A stretch of DNA of 30,001 nt from Erysipelotrichaceae bacterium (GTDB taxonomy: Bacteria; Bacillota_I; Bacilli_A; Erysipelotrichales; Coprobacillaceae). The notes beneath the pieces were generated by a model. The model worked only from the letters and a program-made list of their open reading frames with translations. It was not told the origin of the DNA and did no database searches. The position numbers were made by a program, and so were the translations under genes. Position 1 is the stretch's first letter. Every line of letters begins with the position of its first letter. Location: NCBI GenBank assembly GCA_018365815.1, contig JAGZJH010000028.1, positions 1-30,001 on the forward strand, read 5' to 3'. Positions 1 through 6,998 of the stretch are shown here, piece by piece.

Positions 1-142
1 ATAATAAATTAAATAATGTAGACTTACCGCTGCCACTTTCGCCATAAATAACAGTCAGTTCATTTTCGTTAATGGTGATGTTTTCGTTATCAAAGACAAC
101 ACGATCACCATATTGATAGTGTAGATTTTTTATTGTAATCAT
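1..142 (-). CDS. ABC transporter ATP-binding protein, N-terminus only (runs off left edge)
   Basis: The reverse strand reads about 47 codons beginning MITIKNLHYQYGDRVVFDN and reaching a Walker A motif GESGSGKST at residues 34-42, after which the window ends. That is the standard opening of an ABC-family nucleotide-binding domain, which would power export or import at the membrane by ATP hydrolysis. The ATG is preceded by AGGTG six bases upstream. An AT-rich TATAAT-like element lies just upstream of that, so the gene may have its own weak promoter. It is the next gene downstream of the two small secreted-protein genes, but a hairpin separates them. Its substrate cannot be told from this fragment; export of, or immunity to, the neighbouring secreted products is only inference. 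Confidence 0.85.
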   Translation of the reverse strand, partial: MITIKNLHYQYGDRVVFDNENITINENELTVIYGESGSGKSTLFNLL

Positions 143-205
143 ATTTTTCACCTATTATTATATTATGAATATAATTACCTTTCTTCTATGATTTAATTTT
201 TATAG

Positions 206-238
206 CCAAATAAAGCCTAATCTTTAGGCTTTATTTGG
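206..238 (-). terminator. Hairpin terminator after the secreted-protein operon
   Basis: A perfect 15-bp inverted repeat (206-220 with 224-238, 3-nt loop) starts directly after the stop codon of the 122-aa secreted protein. The minus-strand sequence after it is AT-rich but lacks a clean U run, so termination may be partial and read-through into the ABC gene is possible. Confidence 0.65.
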
Positions 239-607
239 TTATCTGTTATTACCTGAATGATTATGTGTTGTTGTTAAATCAAAATTCCAAGTTGTACCAT
301 TCATCCATTTTAAGGAATTTTTACTTCTATAAACATCATATGTAGAAAATACTTGTTTAGATGGTGCATTGTTGGTAAATTTATATCCTAATGATTCATA
401 TTTTTTAAAATAGTAGTCTACTAAAGTTGTTGAACTACCATCATATGATGCTTCTGTTACCATACTACAATAACTTCCTCTCATGTGTTTATATTCAGCA
501 CTAACTACTGTTGTTGTACTAGCCATTACATTAGTTGACATCAATAGCGTTCCTCCAATAGTTGCACTAATAACTAAAGCGGTACAAAATTTAAAAAATC
601 CTTTCAT
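239..607 (-). CDS. Small secreted protein, unknown function (122 aa)
   Basis: I do not recognise this family. The protein opens with a typical signal peptide: MKGFFKF, a hydrophobic stretch to about residue 25, then a plausible cleavage site near NVMA-S at about residue 30. The mature part is ~90 aa, polar and rich in Thr, Ser, Tyr and Asn. It has a single Cys near residue 47, a WMNGTTWNF segment near the end and a His/Asn-rich tail. The ATG is preceded by AGAAGG at good spacing. It starts 24 bases after the stop of another secreted protein, so the two are probably co-transcribed and may act as a pair. The size, export signal and nearby ABC ATPase fit a bacteriocin-like or surface peptide, but no family motif confirms this. 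Confidence 0.7.
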   Translation of the reverse strand: MKGFFKFCTALVISATIGGTLLMSTNVMASTTTVVSAEYKHMRGSYCSMVTEASYDGSSTTLVDYYFKKYESLGYKFTNNAPSKQVFSTYDVYRSKNSLKWMNGTTWNFDLTTTHNHSGNNR

Positions 608-631
608 TTTAATACCTTCTTTCTCTTTTCA

Positions 632-1021
632 TTAACGATAATAATGTTCTGTAAATACATACATATCCCAACCATCAATAGGTCCACCAAAAGCATATTT
701 TAAAGTTCCCGATTGAGAATATCTATCTCTATCACCACTGCTCATAGCTTTTTTTGTGACTGGTTCTTTAGTTAAAGAATAACCAAATGTAATATGTTGA
801 TACCCTTTATAATCGACTAATTCTGTATAATTAACATATGAATCGACTGTCGTTTGCATATAATACGATTGACTCATTCCGGCTCCAGCTCTAAAAGTTT
901 GACTTGTTTGAACTTGTCTTTCTGGCGAAATACCATATGTTGAACTGTCATCGGCTTTACATTTTACTACTACGCCTAAACTCATTAAAGCACTTAGAAT
1001 AATTGCAAGAAATTTTTTCAT
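632..1021 (-). CDS. Small secreted protein, unknown function (129 aa)
   Basis: This is the first gene of the secreted-protein pair; its family is not recognised. I chose the ATG at 1021 (MKKFLAIILSALMSLG) over an upstream TTG in the same frame, because the ATG is preceded by a purine-rich GAAGAAGAGATGAG and begins a proper signal peptide. Cleavage is plausible after VKCKA at about residue 24, leaving ~105 aa rich in Tyr, Ser, Thr and Gly. The mature part contains an AGAGMSQSYYMQT segment and ends DMYVFTEHYYR. No Cys remains after cleavage, and there is no cell-wall anchor motif or repeat. The pair follows a sigma-A-type promoter with an inverted repeat just upstream, so expression is probably regulated. 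Confidence 0.68.
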   Translation of the reverse strand: MKKFLAIILSALMSLGVVVKCKADDSSTYGISPERQVQTSQTFRAGAGMSQSYYMQTTVDSYVNYTELVDYKGYQHITFGYSLTKEPVTKKAMSSGDRDRYSQSGTLKYAFGGPIDGWDMYVFTEHYYR

Positions 1022-1117
1022 ATTCTCATCTCTTCTTCTTTTTTTCTTACTCAAATTCTTTTATTTATTATCGTTCCCCTTTTATTAAATTCACCTTTAT
1101 TCTATTTCCACAATTTC

Positions 1118-1146
1118 ATTGTACCTAGCATTAATTAAAATTACAA
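1118..1146 (-). promoter_or_regulatory. Sigma-A-type promoter of the secreted-protein operon
   Basis: Read on the minus strand this is TTGTAA, a 17-base spacer, then TACAAT. It leaves a leader of about 90 nt before the ATG at 1021. Confidence 0.6.
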
Positions 1147-1153
1147 TATATAT

Positions 1154-1190
1154 TTTACATACCAAAATGTAAACCTTATCATTTTGTAAA
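1154..1190. promoter_or_regulatory. Operator-like inverted repeat upstream of the secreted-protein promoter
   Basis: TTTACAT (1154-1160) and ATGTAAA (1167-1173) form a perfect 7-bp inverted repeat around a 6-base spacer, followed by a further ATTTTGTAAA (1181-1190). It lies just upstream of the -35 box, where activators bind. A similar stretch (TTATTATTTTGTAAA) recurs near 1313-1327. The regulator is unknown; the RNPP-like protein at 2111-3343 is one candidate. Confidence 0.35.
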
Positions 1191-1474
1191 AGAGAAATAT
1201 TTTTGATTTTTTTATATTAATACAATTTCTAAAAGTCGCTTAGATTATTACTTAATATATACTTAAAACAATTATAAAAAGTTCATATTTCTTATGTTCT
1301 ATTATTGTAACTTTATTATTTTGTAAATTATCAAATAATGTGAAAGTTTTGTGAAAATAAAAAAGTGAATTTTAAACTATACACTTCTAAATTTATTATA
1401 CTTTATTTGATATGCCTTAGTATTATTATATTGTATAATCTTATTTTTTTATAGCAATTTAAGAAATACGAAAA
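1191..1474. other. AT-rich intergenic stretch between divergent genes
   Basis: I find no coding frame or RNA gene here. It contains the recurrent TTATTATTTTGTAAA element noted above and a weak AAGTG/CACTT hairpin near 1367-1386. It separates the leftward secreted-protein operon from the rightward orphan gene and probably holds regulatory sites for both. Confidence 0.4.
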
Positions 1475-1511
1475 TTTACAGAAATTGCATAATAATGTAG
1501 TATATTATAAT
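1475..1511 (+). promoter_or_regulatory. Probable promoter of the membrane-anchored orphan gene
   Basis: Two overlapping readings are possible: TTTACA (1475-1480), 17 bases, TAGTAT (1498-1503); or TTGCAT (1485-1490), 15 bases, TATAAT (1506-1511). A GTAGGGG ribosome-binding site follows at 1533-1539 before the ATG at 1546. Confidence 0.45.
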
Positions 1512-1545
1512 TATCATAGGATTGTAAAGAAAGTAGGGGTATACT

Positions 1546-2079
1546 ATGTTGAAACGTTTCTTTAGTAAAAAATTATACGTATTTCTTTCATTTGGTTTTA
1601 TTATTTTATTAGTTTATTTTGGATTTGATATGAAATATCAACCACCACGTACTGAACATACTTCTTTGTATGAAGTTGGGAAACATGACCAAAATGATAC
1701 TATACTAATTTTATATACTAACGATCAAAAAAGTGCTGTATCTTTAAGTGACCGTGATAATTCTAATTCCCGAGTAGTTTATTTTGATATAGTTTACGAA
1801 AAATTTGTCTATCATGATGGATATTATTATTTAACTGATGATACACATTTTTTAAGAATTAATCACGATGGTACATTTGAAGAAGTAACTCTATTTTCTT
1901 ATGAAGATTTAAAAGATAATAAACCTTTTCCGGTAGAACGTGATGTGGGAGTTGAGTATATCTATAATTTTGATTACAAACAACCTAATGGGAGTATTAT
2001 TAATTTACCACCTACCGTATTTGATATAAAAAATTATAATATTACTCATATGACACAACTTGATGCTTGTTTCGAGTAG
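1546..2079 (+). CDS. Membrane-anchored extracytoplasmic protein, unknown function (177 aa)
   Basis: I do not recognise a family. The N-terminus (MLKRFFSKKLYVFLSFGFIILLVYFGF) is a positively charged segment followed by one hydrophobic helix, about residues 9-27, with no obvious cleavage site. The remaining ~150 residues are therefore probably displayed outside the membrane. That part is polar and aromatic, with short strands such as DTILILYTNDQKSAVSL and YHDGYYYLTDDTHFLRINHDG, suggesting a small beta-rich fold. It is the only gene left of the origin on the plus strand, hence head-on to the fork, and is transcribed alone with its own promoter and a shared downstream terminator. The ATG is supported by GTAGGGG about seven bases upstream. 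Confidence 0.7.
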   Translation: MLKRFFSKKLYVFLSFGFIILLVYFGFDMKYQPPRTEHTSLYEVGKHDQNDTILILYTNDQKSAVSLSDRDNSNSRVVYFDIVYEKFVYHDGYYYLTDDTHFLRINHDGTFEEVTLFSYEDLKDNKPFPVERDVGVEYIYNFDYKQPNGSIINLPPTVFDIKNYNITHMTQLDACFE

Positions 2080-2093
2080 GTTATTTAACACCT

Positions 2094-2130
2094 AAAAAGA
2101 AGTGAATGATTTAAACTTCACTTCTTTTTT
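2094..2130. terminator. Bidirectional terminator between convergent genes
   Basis: A 13-bp perfect stem (2094-2106 with 2117-2129) has an A run on its left and a T run on its right, so it works on both strands. It terminates the plus-strand orphan and also contains the last codons and stop of the HTH-TPR gene. Confidence 0.85.
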
Positions 2131-3343
2131 TAATCTCAGCACTTGATATAACACTAATTTGATTTAATTTAATCGAATAATCGAGTGCTTTTTTATAATC
2201 TTCTTTTACTTGATAATATTCGATTAATTGAATATAAACAAACATTTTATTATCTATTCCTAATTCATCGTTATATTTCTTAAGCATTCTTTTTAATGAA
2301 AATAAACATTCTCGATTATAAGGGTGTTTAATCTGTTCCTTTAACCATTTACATTTTTCTTGGTTGATAGATCCTATATTCAAAACTTGTTTTGAATTTT
2401 CTAAGTATCTTAATGCTTTTTTTGCATCGTGTAATTGATAATAGCACCACGCAATTTCAAAACACATATCATCATCTGGTTCTATTTCATAGGCTTTTAA
2501 ATAATAATTCAGTGCTTTTTGATATTCTTTTTTCTTACTATATTGCCAACCGATATTAAATAAAGTGATTAGTCTAATCAAATTATTGTTTTCATCATCT
2601 TGTATTTTTAAAAGCATCTCTTTATAAATTTCAATTGCTTTTTCCATATCAGATATTTTAGAATAGTATGTTGCCAAAATTCCTAACAATTTAATACTTC
2701 TTAATTTATATCTCTCATCTGTAAAAATATCATTGGATATTTGGTAATATTTAATTCCATCTACATAATTGCCATTATAAAACTCTAACTGTGATAAATA
2801 ATACGCAAATAAACCCTTGATTTGTTTGTAATCTTTAGCATTTATAAAACCATCTATTAAAACTGTTTTCGATTGATTTAAATTATACTTTCTAAAATAT
2901 GAATAACCTAATTTAGATAAAAATACTAATTGATAATTCATTTCAAAACTACTAATAATTTTATTAAGCAAATTCTCTAATATATCAAATTGATGATCAA
3001 ATTCATTTTTTAAATGCTTATATAAATACAATGCCAATATCTGATAAGGATAAGTTAAAGCATCTTCTTGAAGTTTAATATCATATTCCTTATTCTTATT
3101 GAGTTGTATGACATCATCAATTAAATGTTCAATAGTTATTTTAATATTGTCATCAAAAGGTTTTAATTCCTTTATATTAAAATATTCATTAATTCTACTC
3201 ATGTAATTAGAGGGTATTTCTATACTTTCATTAAAATACTTAGAAATATAACTCTCATCATACATTAAATAATTCGCTAAATCTCTTTGCGTTTTATTTT
3301 TTTCAATTAATTTTGTTTTATAGTACAAAACGTGATTGTTCAT
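2111..3343 (-). CDS. HTH-TPR transcriptional regulator, RNPP-like peptide-sensor architecture (410 aa)
   Basis: Residues ~8-58 (KLIEKNKTQRDLANYLMYDE and following) look like an XRE-type helix-turn-helix DNA-binding domain. From about residue 110 to the end the protein is all-helical with repeated TPR-like units, for example ALNYYLKAYEIEPDDDMCFEIAWCYYQL and KKALDYSIKLNQIS. HTH plus C-terminal TPRs at ~400 aa is the layout of cytoplasmic regulators controlled by imported peptides (PlcR, NprR, Rgg and relatives). The gene starts 2 bases after the stop of a 56-aa exported-peptide gene, so the two are one translationally coupled unit. That arrangement suggests the peptide is its ligand or target, which is inference. 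A GGTGA ribosome-binding site lies inside the 3' end of the peptide gene. Other HTH-TPR regulators do not bind peptides, so the specific role is open. Confidence 0.8.
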   Translation of the reverse strand: MNNHVLYYKTKLIEKNKTQRDLANYLMYDESYISKYFNESIEIPSNYMSRINEYFNIKELKPFDDNIKITIEHLIDDVIQLNKNKEYDIKLQEDALTYPYQILALYLYKHLKNEFDHQFDILENLLNKIISSFEMNYQLVFLSKLGYSYFRKYNLNQSKTVLIDGFINAKDYKQIKGLFAYYLSQLEFYNGNYVDGIKYYQISNDIFTDERYKLRSIKLLGILATYYSKISDMEKAIEIYKEMLLKIQDDENNNLIRLITLFNIGWQYSKKKEYQKALNYYLKAYEIEPDDDMCFEIAWCYYQLHDAKKALRYLENSKQVLNIGSINQEKCKWLKEQIKHPYNRECLFSLKRMLKKYNDELGIDNKMFVYIQLIEYYQVKEDYKKALDYSIKLNQISVISSAEIKKRSEV

Positions 3344-3345
3344 AT

Positions 3346-3516
3346 TTATTCACCAAATGGTCTATCAGATAAAAGAGGTTCTCTCTCATAAACACACCCT
3401 TTACCAGTTTGTTCATCATAACCACATTCCTCATTATGAACATGACAACAAACCACACCCCCTAATACTAAAACTAACGCCACTACTGTTAATAATTTCT
3501 TCGCTACTTTTCTCAT
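3346..3516 (-). CDS. Small exported Cys/His-rich peptide upstream of HTH-TPR regulator (56 aa)
   Basis: MRKVAKKLLTVVALVLVLGG is a short basic start plus a hydrophobic helix. It is followed by VVCCHVHNEECGYDEQTGKG and then CVYEREPLLSDRPFGE. Four cysteines and two histidines sit in ~20 residues, so disulfides or metal binding are possible. VVCC resembles but does not match a lipobox, since Val occupies -1, and I see no AxA site; it may stay membrane-anchored. HVHNEECGY-like strings occur in surface proteins of gut Firmicutes (recalled, not searched). I chose the ATG at 3516 because GGGGGAAG precedes it, whereas the ATG five codons earlier lacks a ribosome-binding site. The operon has a good promoter at 3554-3582. 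It could be a pheromone precursor for the regulator. Confidence 0.65.
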   Translation of the reverse strand: MRKVAKKLLTVVALVLVLGGVVCCHVHNEECGYDEQTGKGCVYEREPLLSDRPFGE

Positions 3517-3553
3517 TTTTTCTTCCCCCATTTAATATTAATTCTATAACTCT

Positions 3554-3582
3554 ATATTAGCCATTCTTCATCAATTTCTCAA
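3554..3582 (-). promoter_or_regulatory. Sigma-A-type promoter of the peptide/regulator operon
   Basis: On the minus strand this is TTGAGA, a 17-base spacer, then TAATAT, about 40 bases upstream of the peptide ATG. Confidence 0.6.
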
Positions 3583-3630
3583 GAGATCCTTTATTCGATA
3601 ACCCCAATTTTGCAGTATTTTGTAATTTTT

Positions 3631-3780
3631 AAAAAAACTTGAATGAAAAAAGCAATGACTTAAACCCTTAATGTTAGGTTTATTCATTACTTTTCATTTT
3701 AATTAAATCTAACCAATTTATAATAACTTTTGAAGTTGTGAAAAGACAATTAAATAAATAACATAAATATTAAACATACA
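3631..3780. repeat. Direct repeat copy 1: decayed duplicate of the permease 3' end and terminator
   Basis: This ~150-bp block matches 4969-5120 in the same orientation with only scattered substitutions and single-base indels (roughly nine bases in ten by eye). It includes a copy of the permease terminator hairpin, at about 3649-3695. The match fades out at both ends. The two copies bracket the Rpn-like nuclease gene. Confidence 0.85.
3699..3780 (-). pseudogene. Remnant of the C-terminal ~27 codons of a BceB-type permease
   Basis: The minus-strand sequence corresponds to the last codons of the intact permease at 5036-6997 (VYYKLVRFN stop) but carries single-base deletions that break the frame. 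The homology stops at about 3780, so only the tail survives. It is either a relic of a second permease copy or a by-product of the rearrangement that placed the nuclease gene here. Confidence 0.7.
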
Positions 3781-3805
3781 TAATTTTATGATATTTGTAA
3801 TTTTA

Positions 3806-3835
3806 AAAATCACTCTCATAAAAGAAAGTGATTTT
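3806..3835 (-). terminator. Terminator of the Rpn-like nuclease gene
   Basis: The stem AAAATCACT/AGTGATTTT lies five bases past the stop codon and is followed on the minus strand by a short T run. Confidence 0.75.
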
Positions 3836-3840
3836 AGTGT

Positions 3841-4779
3841 TTAATTATGGATATATGATTTGAGTTTAGAGATTGGTTGTCCCTCTAATAACATATCAAA
3901 AAGAGTGCCATATTGTTCATATGTTAAATTTTGTAAAAATGTATCGTCTTCGTTGGGATAGAGTTTATGAAACATCTTAATGACATTCTGTTTTTGTGTC
4001 ATAACTTGTCCTTCTTTCTTTCCTTCAATTTTTCCTTCGATTTTTCCTTCCTCTTTTCCTTGATTATACATCTCTTTTTTCTCACTTTCATGTGCCATAT
4101 GATTTAAATGTCGTTGAAATGCCATATCTATTAATTCTTCATCTTTATTAAATTCTTCGATCTTCTTTTTCATTATTTCTATCACCCGACTTTGTATCTT
4201 CATTATATCATCACTCATTCCGTTTTTAAACACGTATATAGCGATTTCCAGATCATTAAATCCCATTATTGATTTCTTCTTGGCTATTTCATTAATATAT
4301 GGTAAATACACAAAGATCCTTGTTGTTAAATGGTATCTTTCTTCTTTTCCATCTTGATTTTTACTTGTATAAATATCTATCAGTCTTAGATCATCTTTAT
4401 CTATATCATCTACAAAGATAATCTGATAAACATTTTTGACTTTACTATAATCTTCTCCTTTACTTAATTGAGAAGTTAACATCTTTGCTCCATACATTTG
4501 AAATCGAATATGATGACTTTGATTTAAAGAAGAATTTTGCATTTCGATATCATATTGCTTACCAAGAGTATCAACGGCTTTGATATCGAGTATCATATCT
4601 TTATCTTGCATATGATGAGGTGAAAGGACAGGATTTATCACTGTTAATTGACAACACTCAATCCCAGTAAGAGAACTGATAATAGATGATAATAGGAACT
4701 GTGAATCTTGATTAGGTTGACCATAAGTATACTTAAATAAAACATCATTTTTAAAATCTGTCATTTGTTTTTTGGACAT
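3841..4779 (-). CDS. Rpn-family PD-(D/E)XK nuclease / putative transposase (312 aa)
   Basis: The protein matches the family of recombination-promoting nucleases often annotated as PD-(D/E)XK transposases. It has an N-terminal MSKKQMTDFKNDVLFKYTYG, a nuclease core with DKDMILDIKAVDTLGKQYDI followed by EMQ (D and ExQ catalytic signature, about residues 72-95), and then RFQMYGAKML. The C-terminus has the charged EEGKIEGKIEGKKEG run typical of the family, at about residues 240-255. Family members cut DNA and stimulate RecA-independent recombination in the studied E. coli cases. I chose the ATG at 4779 because AGGAGGG precedes it; an upstream ATG 28 codons earlier lacks one. The gene stands alone between two direct repeats of its neighbour's 3' end, consistent with a mobile or rearranging unit, but no terminal inverted repeats are seen. 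Confidence 0.85.
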   Translation of the reverse strand: MSKKQMTDFKNDVLFKYTYGQPNQDSQFLLSSIISSLTGIECCQLTVINPVLSPHHMQDKDMILDIKAVDTLGKQYDIEMQNSSLNQSHHIRFQMYGAKMLTSQLSKGEDYSKVKNVYQIIFVDDIDKDDLRLIDIYTSKNQDGKEERYHLTTRIFVYLPYINEIAKKKSIMGFNDLEIAIYVFKNGMSDDIMKIQSRVIEIMKKKIEEFNKDEELIDMAFQRHLNHMAHESEKKEMYNQGKEEGKIEGKIEGKKEGQVMTQKQNVIKMFHKLYPNEDDTFLQNLTYEQYGTLFDMLLEGQPISKLKSYIHN

Positions 4780-4913
4780 TATTTTTTTCCCTCCTATTTT
4801 TATATTCCAAAAAAATATGACAATTACTTTTTTATTTTGATAATTTTCAATAATATCAAGCATTTTACAACAAATGAAAGAGCCTTATATAACGCTTATA
4901 CAAAAAAATACAG

Positions 4914-4962
4914 AGTTACGTAAGAACGACACTTCAAACAGAGTGTCTTTAAGTAACTTTTT
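4914..4962. other. Long imperfect hairpin upstream of the Rpn-like gene
   Basis: AGTTAC...GACACT pairs with AGTGTC...GTAACT around an 8-nt loop, with a small internal bulge. Ts follow on the plus strand, and a T run follows about seven bases on in the minus direction. It sits after the permease's own terminator and before the nuclease gene. It may be a second terminator or an element at the edge of the inserted unit. Confidence 0.5.
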
Positions 4963-4968
4963 AAAAGC

Positions 4969-5120
4969 AAAAAAACTTGAATAAAAAAGTAATGACTTAA
5001 ACCCATAGTTTTAGGTTTATTCATTACTTTTCATCTTAATTAAATCTAACCAATTTATAATAAACTTTTGAAGTTGTGAAATAGACAATTAAATAAATGA
5101 TACTAAAGATTAAACATACA
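4969..5120. repeat. Direct repeat copy 2: functional permease 3' end and terminator
   Basis: This is the partner of 3631-3780. Here the block is intact: it contains the last ~28 codons of the permease gene, its stop at 5036 and its terminator hairpin. Confidence 0.85.
4985..5031 (-). terminator. Terminator of the Bce-type transporter operon
   Basis: A long, nearly perfect stem, AAAAGTAATGA-TAAACC paired with GGTTTA-TCATTACTTTT, starts five bases past the permease stop. It is followed on the minus strand by a T run. Confidence 0.85.
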
Positions 5121-6997
5121 ATTCCCATAGAAATTGCCAGTAAAATTGCTTCTGTCATTCCAAATAACATTAACATTAAACGAATCATATTAAAAGCAAA
5201 GGCTAAGTGGATAAATGACAGTATTAACGGAATGAAAAATACTATCAATATTTGAATATGAATTGTTTTTTTAACTTCTTTTTTAGACATTCCGACTTTT
5301 TGAAGAATGATATATCTTTCCTGATCGTTATATCCCTCTGAAACTTGTTTAAAATAAATAATTAAAGCCGTTCCCATTAAGAAAATTGATCCCATGAAAA
5401 TTCCAATGAAGAAAAATCCTCCATATAAACTATCCCATTGTTGTGTCATTACATCTTTACTTTCAATATAATAAAGACCTTCTGTATCTTTGGCATAATC
5501 TTTAAGTTTAGTAGCAAAATCTAATCTTTGAGGCGATTCAAAATTAAACATCACATTATAACGAATTGCTTCATTTACATATTTATCATTAGTCAAATAC
5601 GTATAAACTTCTTCTGTTAACTCTTTAGTTGGAACAACTACCATCAATTTTTTAATTAAATTATTTTTTGATTTAGGTAATACTTCCACAACTTTTAATT
5701 CTTCTTTTACTTCAAAATCATATTGACCGACTTTTAAATTTTTAAAATTTAACTGACCGGTATTTAAATACATATACACTTGTTGATTTGTTAAAGTGAG
5801 TTGTTGATTTGTAGCACGATTAAACTCTTCTAAAGTCACTAAATGAAGTTGAATGACTTCATCATAAGTGTACCTTCCATTATTAGGCACTAATTCATTT
5901 CCTTTAAGTAACCCTGCACTGCCATAATAACTATAATACATTGGCGAATAACTGACTTGATATTGACTAGCATAATGATCAATTTCACTTAAAGTACTAT
6001 TTAACATTTCTTGACTTGAAATCATATAAGAAATATCAAAAGGATAATACGCATTTAAAGTATTCACTCTTGTGCTATATAGAGACAAAGTTGTCCCTAA
6101 AGTCACTAAAAACATCGTTGATAATATACAAATATTTGCTAATCCTGAAGCATTTTGTTTTAATCGATAAATCATATTAGACACTGTAAAAAAATGATCA
6201 GGATTATAATAAAATTTCTTACTTTTTTTAAGTCTTTTTAAAATAAATACACTACTTGATCTAAATATTAAATGCGTTCCAATAATGACTAAAATAACTG
6301 CAATAAAAAATTGCATAATCGAGTCAATTGGATCTTTTACCGATAAGGCCAAATAATACCCCATTGCAAGTGTAGAAATTCCTAATAATGCAGTAATAAT
6401 CGAAGCTTTAGGTTCTTTTTCTCCGGTTTGATTCCCTTTTAAAAGCATAATTGGATTTGTCATAGATATTTGGTATAAGTTATAAATATACAATAATACA
6501 AAAACTATACTATACACACCTATTGAATAACCCATTGCTTTTAATGATAAATGGAAAAACGGTTGAATATTTACATTCATTAAATGAAGTAATGACATAT
6601 AAAAGAATTTTCCAAATATTGAACCGATTAATAATGAAGTCACAAAAGTAATTAACATTAGATAAATCGTTTCTATTAACATCATCACTCCAACATTTTT
6701 CTTTTCTAATCCAAGTATGCTATATAAACCGATTTCTTTTTTACGTCTTTTAATGAGAAAATTATTAGCATAAAAGATAAAAAATATAGAAAACAATGCA
6801 ATGATAATTTCGCCTAAAAGAAAAATAAAAGATACTTCATCTACACCGGGTAAAGATAATAACGTTCCGTTATAAACAAAGGTTAAAATAAGATAAAAGA
6901 CACTCATTGTTCCTACACAACATAAAATAAACGGAATATACGATTGTCGATTATTTTTAATATTATTAAACGCTAATTTTAAATAAAACTTCAACAT
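5036..6997 (-). CDS. BceB-type ABC transporter permease (653 aa)
   Basis: This is a FtsX-like permease of the Bce family, which with its ATPase frees or shields cell-wall targets from peptide antibiotics and passes the signal to a dedicated kinase. The sequence shows one N-terminal transmembrane helix (about 20-40), groups of helices to about residue 305, a ~200-residue extracytoplasmic domain (about 310-520), and C-terminal helices near 525-550, 580-610 and 615-645. This is the expected ten-helix layout with a large loop between helices 7 and 8. Length is normal for the family. I preferred the ATG at 6997, spaced correctly from GAGGTG, over a GTG three codons earlier. It begins 1 base after the ATPase stop. 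The drug recognised cannot be inferred. Its 3' end is duplicated at 3631-3780. Confidence 0.92.
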   Translation of the reverse strand: MLKFYLKLAFNNIKNNRQSYIPFILCCVGTMSVFYLILTFVYNGTLLSLPGVDEVSFIFLLGEIIIALFSIFFIFYANNFLIKRRKKEIGLYSILGLEKKNVGVMMLIETIYLMLITFVTSLLIGSIFGKFFYMSLLHLMNVNIQPFFHLSLKAMGYSIGVYSIVFVLLYIYNLYQISMTNPIMLLKGNQTGEKEPKASIITALLGISTLAMGYYLALSVKDPIDSIMQFFIAVILVIIGTHLIFRSSSVFILKRLKKSKKFYYNPDHFFTVSNMIYRLKQNASGLANICILSTMFLVTLGTTLSLYSTRVNTLNAYYPFDISYMISSQEMLNSTLSEIDHYASQYQVSYSPMYYSYYGSAGLLKGNELVPNNGRYTYDEVIQLHLVTLEEFNRATNQQLTLTNQQVYMYLNTGQLNFKNLKVGQYDFEVKEELKVVEVLPKSKNNLIKKLMVVVPTKELTEEVYTYLTNDKYVNEAIRYNVMFNFESPQRLDFATKLKDYAKDTEGLYYIESKDVMTQQWDSLYGGFFFIGIFMGSIFLMGTALIIYFKQVSEGYNDQERYIILQKVGMSKKEVKKTIHIQILIVFFIPLILSFIHLAFAFNMIRLMLMLFGMTEAILLAISMGIVCLIFSIIYLIVYFTTSKVYYKLVRFN

Positions 6998-6998
6998 C

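Noticed and set aside
239..1021. Assignment of the secreted pair to the lactococcin 972 bacteriocin family
   Set aside because: Size, signal peptide and nearby ABC gene fit loosely, but I cannot line up the family's characteristic residues.
3336..3560. Plus-strand frame opposite the small exported peptide gene
   Set aside because: It is antisense to a better supported gene with promoter, ribosome-binding site and signal sequence, and has none of these itself.
3781..4968. Classical insertion sequence around the Rpn-like gene
   Set aside because: No terminal inverted repeats or short target-site duplication are visible. The flanking repeats are copies of the host permease end, not transposon ends.
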